Shown: positions 1 to 7,000 of the stretch, piece after piece | Layout of the letters: every line of letters begins with the position of its first letter | Numbering within the stretch: position 1 is the first letter of the stretch | From: DATJHM01 sp035493895 | GTDB lineage: Bacteria; Chloroflexota; Ktedonobacteria; Ktedonobacterales; Ktedonobacteraceae | Assembly (NCBI GenBank): GCA_035493895.1 | Contig: DATJHM010000041.1 | Location: 1 to 41,829 of the forward strand | Direction of reading: 5' to 3' | Length of the DNA: 41,829 nucleotides | The notes under the pieces: generated by a model | Seen by the model: only the letters and a program-made list of their open reading frames with translations | The model's database searches: none | What the model was told of the DNA's origin: nothing | Made by a program: the position numbers and the translations under genes

Positions 1-446
1 ACCTGATAAGAACCTGGCTCTGTACGAAAGCCAATGGCAAGACGATTCCAGCCATTGATCGTAACGATAGCAAGCGATAGATTTACCAGTTCCTCTTCGC
101 TAAAATGTGGACGTACCTGCTCATACAGCTCATCTGGAACATGGTTTTCAGAGACCAGCGTGAGCGATTCTGTCCAGGCAAGGGCTGCACGTTCCCGCTC
201 ACTATAGAAAGAGGTCTCGCGCCAGGCATTGAGGCTATAGAGACGCTGCTCGCTTTCTCCCTTTGCACGTGCATCTTTCCAGTGCATATCGAGGCAATAC
301 GCACACCCGTTTATCTGGGAAGCGCGCAATTTCACCAGTTCAAGCAATGACGACTCAAGGCCACTTTCACGCACATATCTTTCCAGGCCCGCCATTGCAC
401 GATAGGCTCCAGGCGCGGCCTTACTATAACTGATGCGTTCTGTCAT
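1..446 (-). CDS. Carboxymuconolactone decarboxylase (AhpD-like) family protein, partial
   Basis: The gene runs off the left edge; 148 codons are visible with no stop. The ATG at 446 is preceded by a good AAGGAGAAG ribosome site. The protein shows the AhpD-like core: residues around 45-52 contain the CxxC-like thiol pair with a following histidine (GCAYCLDMH), the redox motif of peroxidase-linked AhpD and CMD proteins. Downstream are the family features for helix packing (LNAWRETSFYSERERAALAWTE, broken here: LNAWRE, SERERAALAW) and LSLAIVTINGWNR. Such proteins usually serve peroxide or organic-radical reduction, or act on lactones, as trimers or hexamers in the cytoplasm. It diverges from a MocR regulator 153 bp away, which is a frequent arrangement for this family, so the regulator probably controls it. 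The exact substrate cannot be read from sequence. Family assignment is strong. Confidence 0.85.
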   Translation of the reverse strand, partial: MTERISYSKAAPGAYRAMAGLERYVRESGLESSLLELVKLRASQINGCAYCLDMHWKDARAKGESEQRLYSLNAWRETSFYSERERAALAWTESLTLVSENHVPDELYEQVRPHFSEEELVNLSLAIVTINGWNRLAIGFRTEPGSYQ

Positions 447-599
447 TATACTTCTTCTCCTTTATAATACTCTTCGTATTGCAATAATCACCTATCTGTA
501 TCCAAGGGTAACAAGAAATTGGCATGAAAACAAGAGCCACTTTCTGGTAAAATAAGGGGGCCATTTTCAGATAGCAATACATAAAAATAGCGGGGATAT
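447..599. promoter_or_regulatory. Divergent promoter region with nested inverted repeats
   Basis: This is the shared control region of the AhpD-like gene and the MocR gene. CTATCTG (492-498) is mirrored by CAGATAG (568-574), and GTATTGC (476-482) is mirrored by GCAATAC (574-580). The two right arms are fused and overlap by one base, while the left arms are 9 bp apart. A + strand extended -10 (TGGTAAAAT, around 545-553) could serve the MocR gene; its -35 is weak. MocR proteins commonly bind paired half-sites between themselves and a divergent target, so these arms are candidate operators. That role is inferred. Confidence 0.5.
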
Positions 600-2087
600 A
601 TGTCAAAACACAACATACCTTCCGGCACATTCATAATAGAGCTAGATCGTTCCTCAGCGCAGCCGCTCTATCGTCAGGTCTACGAGCGGCTACGCCATAG
701 TATTCTGAGTGGACAGCTCAAAGCAGGACAACGTTTACCATCAACGCGCACCTTAGCAAGTGAACTCGCAGTTTCACGTAACACGACCAGCTGGGCCTAT
801 GAGCAATTATTTGCAGAAGGATATTTGCACAGCACCGTCGGACGAGGAACAATTGTGGCTCCACAAATTTCAGAAGGGCTCCTTTCCGTTTCGCCCGTCA
901 CAGCCCGGCAATCTCCCACTCAGAAGGATACGCCCGTTTTATCGCAGCTCGGCAACACCATTGTGCAATCACAGACTATTCCCGCCACACGACCAGGCAA
1001 GCCAAAGCCATTTCGCTCAGGTATCTCAGCGCTTGATGCTTTCCCTTATCATCTCTGGGAACAGCTTCTCATCAAACGAGCAAAAAATAGCATGACCCTG
1101 ATTACGGATTATCAACAGACGGTTGGTTATCAACCACTGCGTGAAGCGATTGCGTTACATATTGGCGTCACGCGTGGCGTACGTTGTCAGGCTGAACAGA
1201 TCATTATAGTCACTGGTTCACAGCAAGCACTTGATCTGGCGGCGCGGCTCTTCCTGAATCCTGGAGATCTGGCCTGGGTCGAAGAGCCAGGCTATTTTGG
1301 CACACGTAACGCGCTTCAAAACACTGGTGCAATCCTCGCGCCCATCCCTGTCAGAGAAGAAGGCATGGATGTACAGGTGGGCAGAGAGCATTATCCACAC
1401 GCACGCCTTGCCGCCGTGACCCCGTCACATCAATTTCCACTTGGCGTGACTATGAGCTTAAAGCAGCGTTTTGCGCTTCTGGAATGGGCACATCAGACAA
1501 ATGCGTGGATTCTCGAGGATGACTATGACAGCGAGTACCGTTACAGCGGACGCCCGCTTGAAGCATTGCAGGGGCTGGATCGAGGGCAACGCGTTATCTG
1601 TATCGGCACATTCAGTAAAGTGCTCTTCCCCTCGTTACGCCTGGGCTACCTGGTCGTCCCCCCCGCGCTCATTGATCACTTTACAACGCTGTACCGTTCG
1701 GTAAGCGTTCACGCCCCTATTCTTGAGCAAGCAGTACTCACCGATTTCATGCAAGAAGGACATTTTGCGCGCCATATCCGCCGCATGCGTTCACTGTACC
1801 ATACACGCCGTGATGCGCTGGTACAGGCCATACAGAACGAGATTGGCAACAAAGTCCAATTTCAGGTGCCAGAGACAGGCATGCACATGGTCATCTGGCT
1901 TCCCTGGAGCATGGACGATGTTGCCATAACACAACAAGCAACTTCTCAGGGGTTGGAGGTCTATCCTCTATCACAGCTTTTCCTGAACCCGACGGGACAA
2001 CGTCCAGGCTTATTATTAGGCTATGGAGCTTTCAATGAAGAAGAAATTCGTACAGGGGTACGGCAGTTGGCGAAGGTTCTACGATAG
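600..2087 (+). CDS. MocR/PdxR-family transcriptional regulator (GntR HTH fused to aminotransferase fold)
   Basis: The 495-residue protein has the MocR layout: an N-terminal GntR winged helix (about residues 15-85, with the typical LPSTRTLASELAVSRNT recognition segment), a linker of about 45 residues, then a type I aminotransferase fold (about 130-490). The PLP-binding lysine is Lys340 in GTFSKVLFPSLRLGY, and an upstream DDYDSEYRY motif supplies the cofactor-pyridine contacts. MocR proteins use PLP or a PLP adduct as effector and activate or repress a neighbouring gene. Here the divergent AhpD-like gene is the obvious target. The ATG at 600 has a GGGGA site 5 nt upstream. The gene is intact and of normal length. 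The effector is not predictable. Confidence 0.93.
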   Translation: MSKHNIPSGTFIIELDRSSAQPLYRQVYERLRHSILSGQLKAGQRLPSTRTLASELAVSRNTTSWAYEQLFAEGYLHSTVGRGTIVAPQISEGLLSVSPVTARQSPTQKDTPVLSQLGNTIVQSQTIPATRPGKPKPFRSGISALDAFPYHLWEQLLIKRAKNSMTLITDYQQTVGYQPLREAIALHIGVTRGVRCQAEQIIIVTGSQQALDLAARLFLNPGDLAWVEEPGYFGTRNALQNTGAILAPIPVREEGMDVQVGREHYPHARLAAVTPSHQFPLGVTMSLKQRFALLEWAHQTNAWILEDDYDSEYRYSGRPLEALQGLDRGQRVICIGTFSKVLFPSLRLGYLVVPPALIDHFTTLYRSVSVHAPILEQAVLTDFMQEGHFARHIRRMRSLYHTRRDALVQAIQNEIGNKVQFQVPETGMHMVIWLPWSMDDVAITQQATSQGLEVYPLSQLFLNPTGQRPGLLLGYGAFNEEEIRTGVRQLAKVLR

Positions 2088-2100
2088 AGCCTCTACGTAA

Positions 2101-2493
2101 TCACAATCTCAATGATGCTCTCTCTTCGTATGCCTGTTCCGCCCGCTCAACCTCATCCATATGCTCTTCTGCCCACTGCCGCAAAGCTGCCATCAGCGGG
2201 ATCAGGGTGGTTCCCAGCGGTGAGAGAGAATACTCTACAGCAGGCGGAACCGTTGGCATAATCTTGCGTTCCACAATGCCTCTTTGCTCCAGGTTGCGTA
2301 GCGTTTGCGTCAGCATCTTGTGGGAGATTCCCTCGATCGCACGCTGTAGTTCATTAAAACGTGTGGGCTGTTTTTCTAGCAGAGCAAAGATGAGGGCTGT
2401 CCACTTGTCAGCAATCAGATCAAGCACTTGCCGCGAGAGACAGCGCTCCATCAGCACACTATGCATTGAAGATGTTTGCAGCGTTTTTTCCAT
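2101..2493 (-). CDS. HxlR-family winged-helix transcriptional regulator
   Basis: The protein is 130 residues from the chosen ATG. HxlR features are clear: an N-terminal cysteine region (MERCLSRQVLDLIADKW), the KWTALIFALLEKQPTRFNELQRA helix-turn-helix region (shown in parts: KWTALIFALL, RFNELQRAI), SHKMLTQTLRNLEQRGIV and a wing VEYSLSPLGTTL. These proteins are small dimers, often sensing reactive electrophiles through the cysteine. An ATG further upstream (2589) would overlap the promoter of the divergent reductase gene. The ATG at 2493 lies 7 nt behind an extended -10 and has no ribosome site, which points to a leaderless message. It is divergent from the reductase at 2659, its probable target, and convergent with the MocR gene (13 nt gap). 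Confidence 0.92.
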   Translation of the reverse strand: MEKTLQTSSMHSVLMERCLSRQVLDLIADKWTALIFALLEKQPTRFNELQRAIEGISHKMLTQTLRNLEQRGIVERKIMPTVPPAVEYSLSPLGTTLIPLMAALRQWAEEHMDEVERAEQAYEERASLRL

Positions 2494-2500
2494 AGCTGTA

Positions 2501-2509
2501 AGTATAGCA
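2501..2509 (-). promoter_or_regulatory. Extended -10 promoter of the HxlR gene, probably leaderless
   Basis: On the minus strand TGCTATACT matches the extended -10 consensus TGnTATAAT. It ends 7 nt before the ATG at 2493, which places the start of transcription at or next to the start codon. No ribosome site is present. No good -35 is visible, as expected for an extended -10. Confidence 0.6.
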
Positions 2510-2573
2510 TAGACGATGGGTTCTCTGTATCTCGTTTTTCCAGGATATCGCCCGGTTACTTCAAAGTGCGTAC

Positions 2574-2602
2574 TTGTGCGGCTCCTCACCAGTCTTTATA
2601 GT
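2574..2602 (+). promoter_or_regulatory. Promoter of the reductase gene
   Basis: TTGTGC (2574-2579), a 17-nt spacer and TATAGT (2597-2602) form a plausible sigma-A promoter about 55 nt ahead of the reductase start. A dyad-like ACTTCAAAGT lies just upstream (about 2559-2568) and could be an HxlR site; this is inference. Confidence 0.5.
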
Positions 2603-2658
2603 ATCGACAACAACATCCGCAGATGTGAGTAGAACATGCAGAAAATGGAGTACATGTT

Positions 2659-3750
2659 ATGGCATTACCGCAAAAAGCATTTGTCGAGGCAAGCGAAAAA
2701 ACGCGTAAGACCGCTCTGGTCGTCGGGGCCCAGGGAGTTATCGGTCGCAATCTCATCGACTATCTTGCAACACTTCCAGGCTGGGATATCATTGGCCTGT
2801 CACGGCGCGGAGGAGAGCCTGAGGGTCGAGTCCGCTACGTGGCTGTCGATCTGCTCGATCAGGACGATTGCCGCGAGAAACTTCGTAATCTTACACAGAT
2901 AACACATATCTTCTACGCTGCCTATCAAGACCGACCGACCTGGGCAGAACTCGTACCACCAAATCTTGCCATGCTCGTCAATGTTGTCAAAACGATCGAG
3001 CAGATTGCGTCCGATTTGCAGCATATCAGCTTGATGCAGGGTTATAAGGTCTACGGCGCGCATCTCGGTCCATTCAAAACGCCTGCCCGTGAGACTGACG
3101 CCTACCCTATGCCGCCCGAATTTATGGTCGATCAGCAGCTCTTTCTTGAAAATCAACAGCGAGGCAAAACCTGGACCTGGTCGGCGATTCGTCCGTCTGT
3201 GGTAGGCGGCTTTGCCCTTGGCAATCCGATGAATCTGGCGATGGTGATCGCTGTCTACGCTGCAATTTCGAAGGAGTACGGTCTGCCCCTCCGCTTCCCG
3301 GGCAAGCCGGGCGCGTACGATAAATTGCTCGAAATGACAGACTCAGGGCTTCTGGCAAAGGCAACCGTCTGGGCAGCGACTGACGAACATTGTGCCAATC
3401 AAGCATTCAACATCAACAACGGCGACCTTTTCCGCTGGAGCGAAATGTGGCCGAAGATCGCCCACTTCTTTGATCTTGAGGTTGCCCCACCGTTGCCAAT
3501 ATCGCTCGACATCGTCATGTCCGATAAAGAGCCACTCTGGAATACCATGATCGAGAAGTATGGGCTTGAACGCCATTCGTATAAGGATGTGTCGTCCTGG
3601 CACTTCGGCGATTTCGTGTTCTCCTGGGATTACGACATGTTCGCAGATAGCTCGAAAGCCCGTCGCTTTGGTTTTCATGAATATGTCGATACCGAAACAA
3701 TGTTCCTGAACATTTTCGCGGATTTACGCCGTCGTAAGATCATTCCCTGA
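2659..3750 (+). CDS. PRISE-type short-chain dehydrogenase/reductase (iridoid synthase/progesterone 5-beta-reductase family)
   Basis: The 363-residue protein starts with a Rossmann glycine motif GAQGVIG (23-29) and a basic patch SRRGG typical of NADPH use. It has the PRISE landmarks: a Lys in a LMQGYKVYG segment (Lys130), the TPARETD stretch, then KTWTWSAIRPSVVGG and FNINNGDLFRWSEMWP. The family reduces activated C=C bonds of enones with NADPH. In characterised plant members the catalytic Tyr lies in an FYYD motif; here the equivalent stretch reads EFMVDQQ (154-160) with no Tyr, which may change or abolish activity. The ATG at 2659 has GGAG 8 nt upstream. It is divergent from the HxlR regulator. 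The family call is firm; the substrate is unknown. Confidence 0.85.
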   Translation: MALPQKAFVEASEKTRKTALVVGAQGVIGRNLIDYLATLPGWDIIGLSRRGGEPEGRVRYVAVDLLDQDDCREKLRNLTQITHIFYAAYQDRPTWAELVPPNLAMLVNVVKTIEQIASDLQHISLMQGYKVYGAHLGPFKTPARETDAYPMPPEFMVDQQLFLENQQRGKTWTWSAIRPSVVGGFALGNPMNLAMVIAVYAAISKEYGLPLRFPGKPGAYDKLLEMTDSGLLAKATVWAATDEHCANQAFNINNGDLFRWSEMWPKIAHFFDLEVAPPLPISLDIVMSDKEPLWNTMIEKYGLERHSYKDVSSWHFGDFVFSWDYDMFADSSKARRFGFHEYVDTETMFLNIFADLRRRKIIP

Positions 3751-3793
3751 ATCTATTCTGCTCATCCGAACAAGAGCACAAGCATGCACAGAT

Positions 3794-3836
3794 AAGCGAG
3801 AGTGAGAAGAAATTGCGTCTCCTCTCACTCTCGCTT
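3794..3836. terminator. Bidirectional terminator between convergent genes
   Basis: A perfect 14-bp inverted repeat (3794-3807 with 3823-3836, loop 15 nt) sits between the stop codons of the reductase (+) and the Hsp20 gene (-). There is no clear T tract on either strand, so its strength is uncertain, but position and symmetry suit a shared terminator. Confidence 0.6.
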
Positions 3837-3856
3837 ACAAAAGCAAGAAGCTCATT

Positions 3857-4318
3857 TTAACGAGAGCCAGTGGTCTCTTTCACGCGAATGGGGATCTGCT
3901 TCGACGCGATTGTCGCCGATTTAGGAATGGTAATTTTCAAGACGCCATGCTCGTACTCAGCCTGAACATTGGCGGGTTCGATAGTACTCGGTAGTGTGAT
4001 CATCCGATCCATCTCTCCCTCATAGCGTTCGTGGCGCATATAATTGCCCTTCTCAACCTTTGTTTCTTCCCTCTTTGCCACACGAATGCTCAATGTGTCA
4101 CCCTCAGCTGTCACCTGAATATCCTCGATCTTGAGTCCAGGCAGCGAAGCCTCGACGACATACTTCTGCTTATCTTCAGACTCATAGACATCCAGAGGGA
4201 AAGTGCGACCCGTAAGAAACTCGAAACGTGGTCCGATGAAACTTTCCTCAAATAGACGATTCATAGCCTCACGCAGAGGCATCAGCGCATCAAAAGGGTC
4301 TCTTTTCATCATTGCCAT
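3857..4318 (-). CDS. Small heat shock protein, Hsp20/alpha-crystallin family
   Basis: The protein has 153 residues, normal for bacterial small heat shock proteins. It has a short N-terminal arm (PFDALMPLREAMNRLF), an alpha-crystallin domain at about 40-138 including YVVEASLPGLKIEDI and the signature YEHGVLKITIPKS near the end of the domain (the A-x-x-x-n-GvL motif), and a C-terminal tail with the IPI motif that docks oligomer partners. It holds unfolded proteins in an ATP-independent way as large cytoplasmic oligomers. A strong AAAGGAG ribosome site precedes the ATG. No CIRCE or HAIR heat-shock operator was found upstream; a sigma-A type promoter is visible instead. Confidence 0.96.
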   Translation of the reverse strand: MAMMKRDPFDALMPLREAMNRLFEESFIGPRFEFLTGRTFPLDVYESEDKQKYVVEASLPGLKIEDIQVTAEGDTLSIRVAKREETKVEKGNYMRHERYEGEMDRMITLPSTIEPANVQAEYEHGVLKITIPKSATIASKQIPIRVKETTGSR

Positions 4319-4430
4319 AGTTTTTCTCCTTTAAAGGGCCACTACCCGCCCAAAGAACCACACAACAAACTGATCCTGACACTGCAATATACAAGAGGCA
4401 GGAAGATTCTTTCTGTCCGCTTCCTACTCT

Positions 4431-4459
4431 ACTATACGCCTCTCACAATGCCATCCCAA
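4431..4459 (-). promoter_or_regulatory. Candidate promoter of the Hsp20 gene
   Basis: On the minus strand TTGGGA, a 17-nt spacer and TATAGT form a sigma-A type promoter about 110 nt upstream of the Hsp20 start. A perfect 10-bp palindrome CGTACGTACG lies further upstream at 4495-4504. No known heat-shock operator is recognised in the 242-nt gap, which also must hold the end of the radical SAM transcript. Confidence 0.45.
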
Positions 4460-4560
4460 TTGAACAATATATAATCACTACTCAGTCACAATAGCGTACG
4501 TACGGACGGGTTGACGTAGGAATCTCTATCGGAGTAATTAGAAGCGAAGATTCATTGTTC

Positions 4561-5724
4561 TCAGGAGAATAAACTCATTTGCGTGACTGCTCGATGGCCA
4601 TCCAGTAAGATATAGGGCGCAGCACGTTCGGGGGTGCGAATATGCAACTGTTCGAGGTGTGCAAGCTCGCTGATATGGCCGCGCCGACGTGCCTGGATGA
4701 TAGCATCAGCGCTACGTGGCCCAATGCCAGGAACACGTAGCAATTGTGTCCGGGTGGCAGTCATGATCTCAATAGGGGCTGAGCGCAGATGGGCTTCGGC
4801 CCAGGCCTGTTTCGGATCCATATCCAGTTGGATGTTCCCGCCTGTCAGAAATGGTAAATCTTCCACATTCCAGCCATAATCACGCAGGAGGAAGCTTGCC
4901 TGGTAGAGCCGCTGTTCGCGGAGTGGATCAGTTGGCGTCAAATTTTCGAAAGGAGTTTGGAGCACAGGGCTAAAACCAGAATAGTACGCACGCGTTAAGC
5001 CAGCCTGACGATAGAGTTGATTGCTGAGAGCAAGCAGTTCTTGATCGGTATCGCCCACTGCACCAACCACAAACTGCGTAACGGTGCCCGCAAGCTTCAT
5101 ATGAGGGTGCTCACGACGGATCTTCTCGGCCAGATATAACATACGTAACAATTCGTGATGAAAGTCTTTCTTCGGCGCAAGTGCATCTAATCGCTCCTGT
5201 GTTGGCCCTTCCAGGTTCACCGAAACGCGATCCGCGAGCTGCATCAAACGAAAGAGCTGATCATACTCGATTCCTGGCATCACTTTGAGATGCAGATATC
5301 CCCCATAATGATAACGTTTGCGCACAATCTCGGCAGTATCAATGATTTTGTCCTGTGTGGTTACGCTACCTTTGATGATGCCTGAGGACAAAAACATGCC
5401 TCCAACCTGCCCTGCTCGCTGCATCGTATCCAGGCCGCTTGCCAGTTCATCCGGGGTAAAGGTAAGACGCTTCATTTTGCTGCGACCGGCCCGGAAGGGA
5501 CAGTAGAAGCAGTCGCGCTCGCAAGCTGTCGTCACCATAGTCTTCAGGATAGGAAGCGATCCCTTTGGTGTTGCAACGTTGGTGATACATTCAGCCAGAC
5601 TTCTTGACTGATAAGCCACACGAGGGCGTTCCTGTTGCGGCTTATCGCCAGCAGGCTCAAAAGCTGTTGCATCGCCCATTTGAGCGAGCTTTGTTATAGT
5701 GTCTGGAAGCATCTGTACTAGCAT
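4561..5724 (-). CDS. Radical SAM protein with C-terminal helix-hairpin-helix (COG4277-like, putative DNA repair/modification)
   Basis: From the chosen start the protein has 387 residues. The radical SAM cluster motif CxxxCxxC is CERDCFYC (Cys68, 72, 75). It is followed by a TIM-barrel region with LEGPTQERLD and by a C-terminal helix-hairpin-helix, LRVPGIGPRSADAII (about 329-343), a DNA-backbone-binding motif. The combination corresponds to the predicted DNA-binding radical SAM group often suggested to act in base repair or modification; no member has a proven reaction that I can cite. The in-frame ATGs at 5745 and 5733 lie at or before the promoter -10. The ATG at 5724 falls at the expected transcription start and lacks a ribosome site, so a leaderless start is preferred. 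The promoter carries a LexA-like box, supporting a role in the DNA damage response. Confidence 0.85.
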   Translation of the reverse strand: MLVQMLPDTITKLAQMGDATAFEPAGDKPQQERPRVAYQSRSLAECITNVATPKGSLPILKTMVTTACERDCFYCPFRAGRSKMKRLTFTPDELASGLDTMQRAGQVGGMFLSSGIIKGSVTTQDKIIDTAEIVRKRYHYGGYLHLKVMPGIEYDQLFRLMQLADRVSVNLEGPTQERLDALAPKKDFHHELLRMLYLAEKIRREHPHMKLAGTVTQFVVGAVGDTDQELLALSNQLYRQAGLTRAYYSGFSPVLQTPFENLTPTDPLREQRLYQASFLLRDYGWNVEDLPFLTGGNIQLDMDPKQAWAEAHLRSAPIEIMTATRTQLLRVPGIGPRSADAIIQARRRGHISELAHLEQLHIRTPERAAPYILLDGHRAVTQMSLFS

Positions 5725-5731
5725 ACTATGC

Positions 5732-5761
5732 ATTATACAGAACAAGTGTTCTATTTGTCAA
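5732..5761 (-). promoter_or_regulatory. Consensus promoter with embedded LexA (Cheo-type) box
   Basis: On the minus strand a near-perfect promoter is present: TTGACA (5761-5756), an 18-nt spacer and TATAAT (5737-5732). Inside the spacer lies AGAACACTTGTTCT (5739-5752), which fits the Gram-positive LexA consensus GAAC-N4-GTTC with one extra matching base pair on each side. A repressor bound here would block RNA polymerase directly. Confidence 0.75.
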
Positions 5762-5796
5762 TAAGTATGCAGGTACGAGCATGTAAAAAAGGCAAA

Positions 5797-6147
5797 CTAC
5801 TCCCCTTCGTATGCCTCGAAAATAATTCGTTTGATCTCCTCAACCCCCAGTGGCTCGATATCCACACGCTCACCTTCGGCTGTCACAAGAAATATTTTCT
5901 TGTTCACGTCCAGTCCACCGCTTGCGGTATGCAAAAAGCTGTACAACACTTGTGCGATGCGATTCGCAGCTGCTTCAGCTCTCGCTTCATTCCCGGCAAT
6001 CGCAATCGCAACCAGCGTAGGAGCGTTCATATCTTTCGGCTCAAGTAGATCTACCTTGACATCATGGATAGCCTTCAACTGATGATCAAGCTCTCTCAGA
6101 TGCTGCCTGGTGTCCGTTAGAAATTCGATCGAAACGGTCGTCTCCAT
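5797..6147 (-). CDS. Small conserved protein, possibly EACC1-like (effector-associated constant component)
   Basis: This 116-residue protein is not confidently recognised. It has a short beta-alpha start, a mid-protein helix (EARAEAAANRIAQVLYSFLHT) and a C-terminal beta hairpin plus helix, KIFLVTAEGERVDIEPL and EEIKRIIF. That order, with a late charged hairpin ending in a helix, resembles EACC1 proteins described from conflict systems of multicellular bacteria, which occur beside TIR, caspase or NTPase effectors. A TIR-WD40 gene lies 850 bp upstream on the same strand. The link is by overall pattern only and needs a profile search. Its ribosome site is weak (GAAAGG, 15 nt away). Confidence 0.4.
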   Translation of the reverse strand: METTVSIEFLTDTRQHLRELDHQLKAIHDVKVDLLEPKDMNAPTLVAIAIAGNEARAEAAANRIAQVLYSFLHTASGGLDVNKKIFLVTAEGERVDIEPLGVEEIKRIIFEAYEGE

Positions 6148-6275
6148 CTTTTTTGTTGCAACCTTTCTTGTATGATGTCATTGCCCCTCTTTACCATATG
6201 TACACCGTCCATCCAATCTTACGCCAGGACGCACCAACATGCAATGAGGATTTGAAGATAAGGCCAGGAAACATT

Positions 6276-6878
6276 TTAGACATAGGTAAACAGATCAACG
6301 GAGCCAGTAGCCGAAGTACCCTCAAAGGTGGTGATGGTTACATCGACAGTGCCACTCCCAAAGGGGCTAACTACAGTAATCTGAGTATCGCTGTTAACAA
6401 CAAAATTGCTTGCAGATGTTTGTCCAAAAGAAACAATAGTGGCACCAGTAAAACCAGTACCAGTGATAATCACTGTCGTACCACCAGCACCTGGGCCACT
6501 GGAAGGATTAACAATTGCAACGGTGGGAATGACCTGACTCATTGTAGGTATTGGTGTTGGAGTAACTTGATCTATCGTTGGCGTTGGCGTCGGTGTTGGA
6601 GCTACTTGATCTATCGTTGGCGTTGGCGTCGGTGATGGCATAACTTGATCTACAGTTGGTGTTGGCGTCGGTGATGGCATGACTTGATCTACAGCAGAAG
6701 TCGGAGATACTGCTTGATTTGTAGAAGCTATCGTCGCTTGGTTGGTATTAGTATTACTGCCTGCCCCTGTTCCTGAATAACTATCTGCCCCATTATTACC
6801 ACAAGCAGAAAAGGTTAATGCGAGCAAAAAAAACAAGCATGTTTTCTGGTAAAACATTGATCTCATCGCAACACTCAT
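6276..6878 (-). CDS. Lipoprotein with Pro/Thr repeat stalk and IPT/TIG domain
   Basis: The 200-residue protein has a signal peptide (FFLLALTF) ending in the lipobox FSAC (Cys26), so it should be anchored to the outer face of the membrane. An Asn/Thr/Ser-rich linker leads into a stalk of 13-residue repeats of the type PTPTPTIDQV (about 60-113). The C-terminal 85 residues form an IPT/TIG immunoglobulin-like fold: VNPSSGPGAGGTTVIITGTG, then ATIVSFGQT and TVVSPFGSGTVDVTI. IPT domains mediate protein or sugar contacts in surface proteins. A GAGG ribosome site precedes the ATG. It lies downstream of the TIR-WD40 gene with a 122-nt gap and may share its transcript. The partner is unknown. Confidence 0.8.
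   Translation of the reverse strand: MSVAMRSMFYQKTCLFFLLALTFSACGNNGADSYSGTGAGSNTNTNQATIASTNQAVSPTSAVDQVMPSPTPTPTVDQVMPSPTPTPTIDQVAPTPTPTPTIDQVTPTPIPTMSQVIPTVAIVNPSSGPGAGGTTVIITGTGFTGATIVSFGQTSASNFVVNSDTQITVVSPFGSGTVDVTITTFEGTSATGSVDLFTYV
6566..6682 (-). repeat. Three tandem 39-bp repeats in the lipoprotein stalk
   Basis: Units at 6566-6604, 6605-6643 and 6644-6682 each encode 13 residues of the Pro/Thr stalk. Partial copies flank both ends. The units are highly similar, so copy number is likely to vary between strains and to change stalk length. Confidence 0.85.
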
Positions 6879-7000
6879 CTCTACTTATCCTCAATTCAAT
6901 GTGTGTACAAATTCTCACATGCCTTCCTTTTTGCTTTGTGAGCAGGAGAAAATCTCAATCTTCCCATCAGTTCTATAGGACGCCGAAAAATTTTTCTCGC

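Noticed and set aside
4319..4560. Heat-shock operator (CIRCE or HAIR) for the Hsp20 gene
   Set aside because: Neither TTAGCACTC-N9-GAGTGCTAA nor the HspR dyad is present in the upstream region; only a sigma-A promoter is seen.
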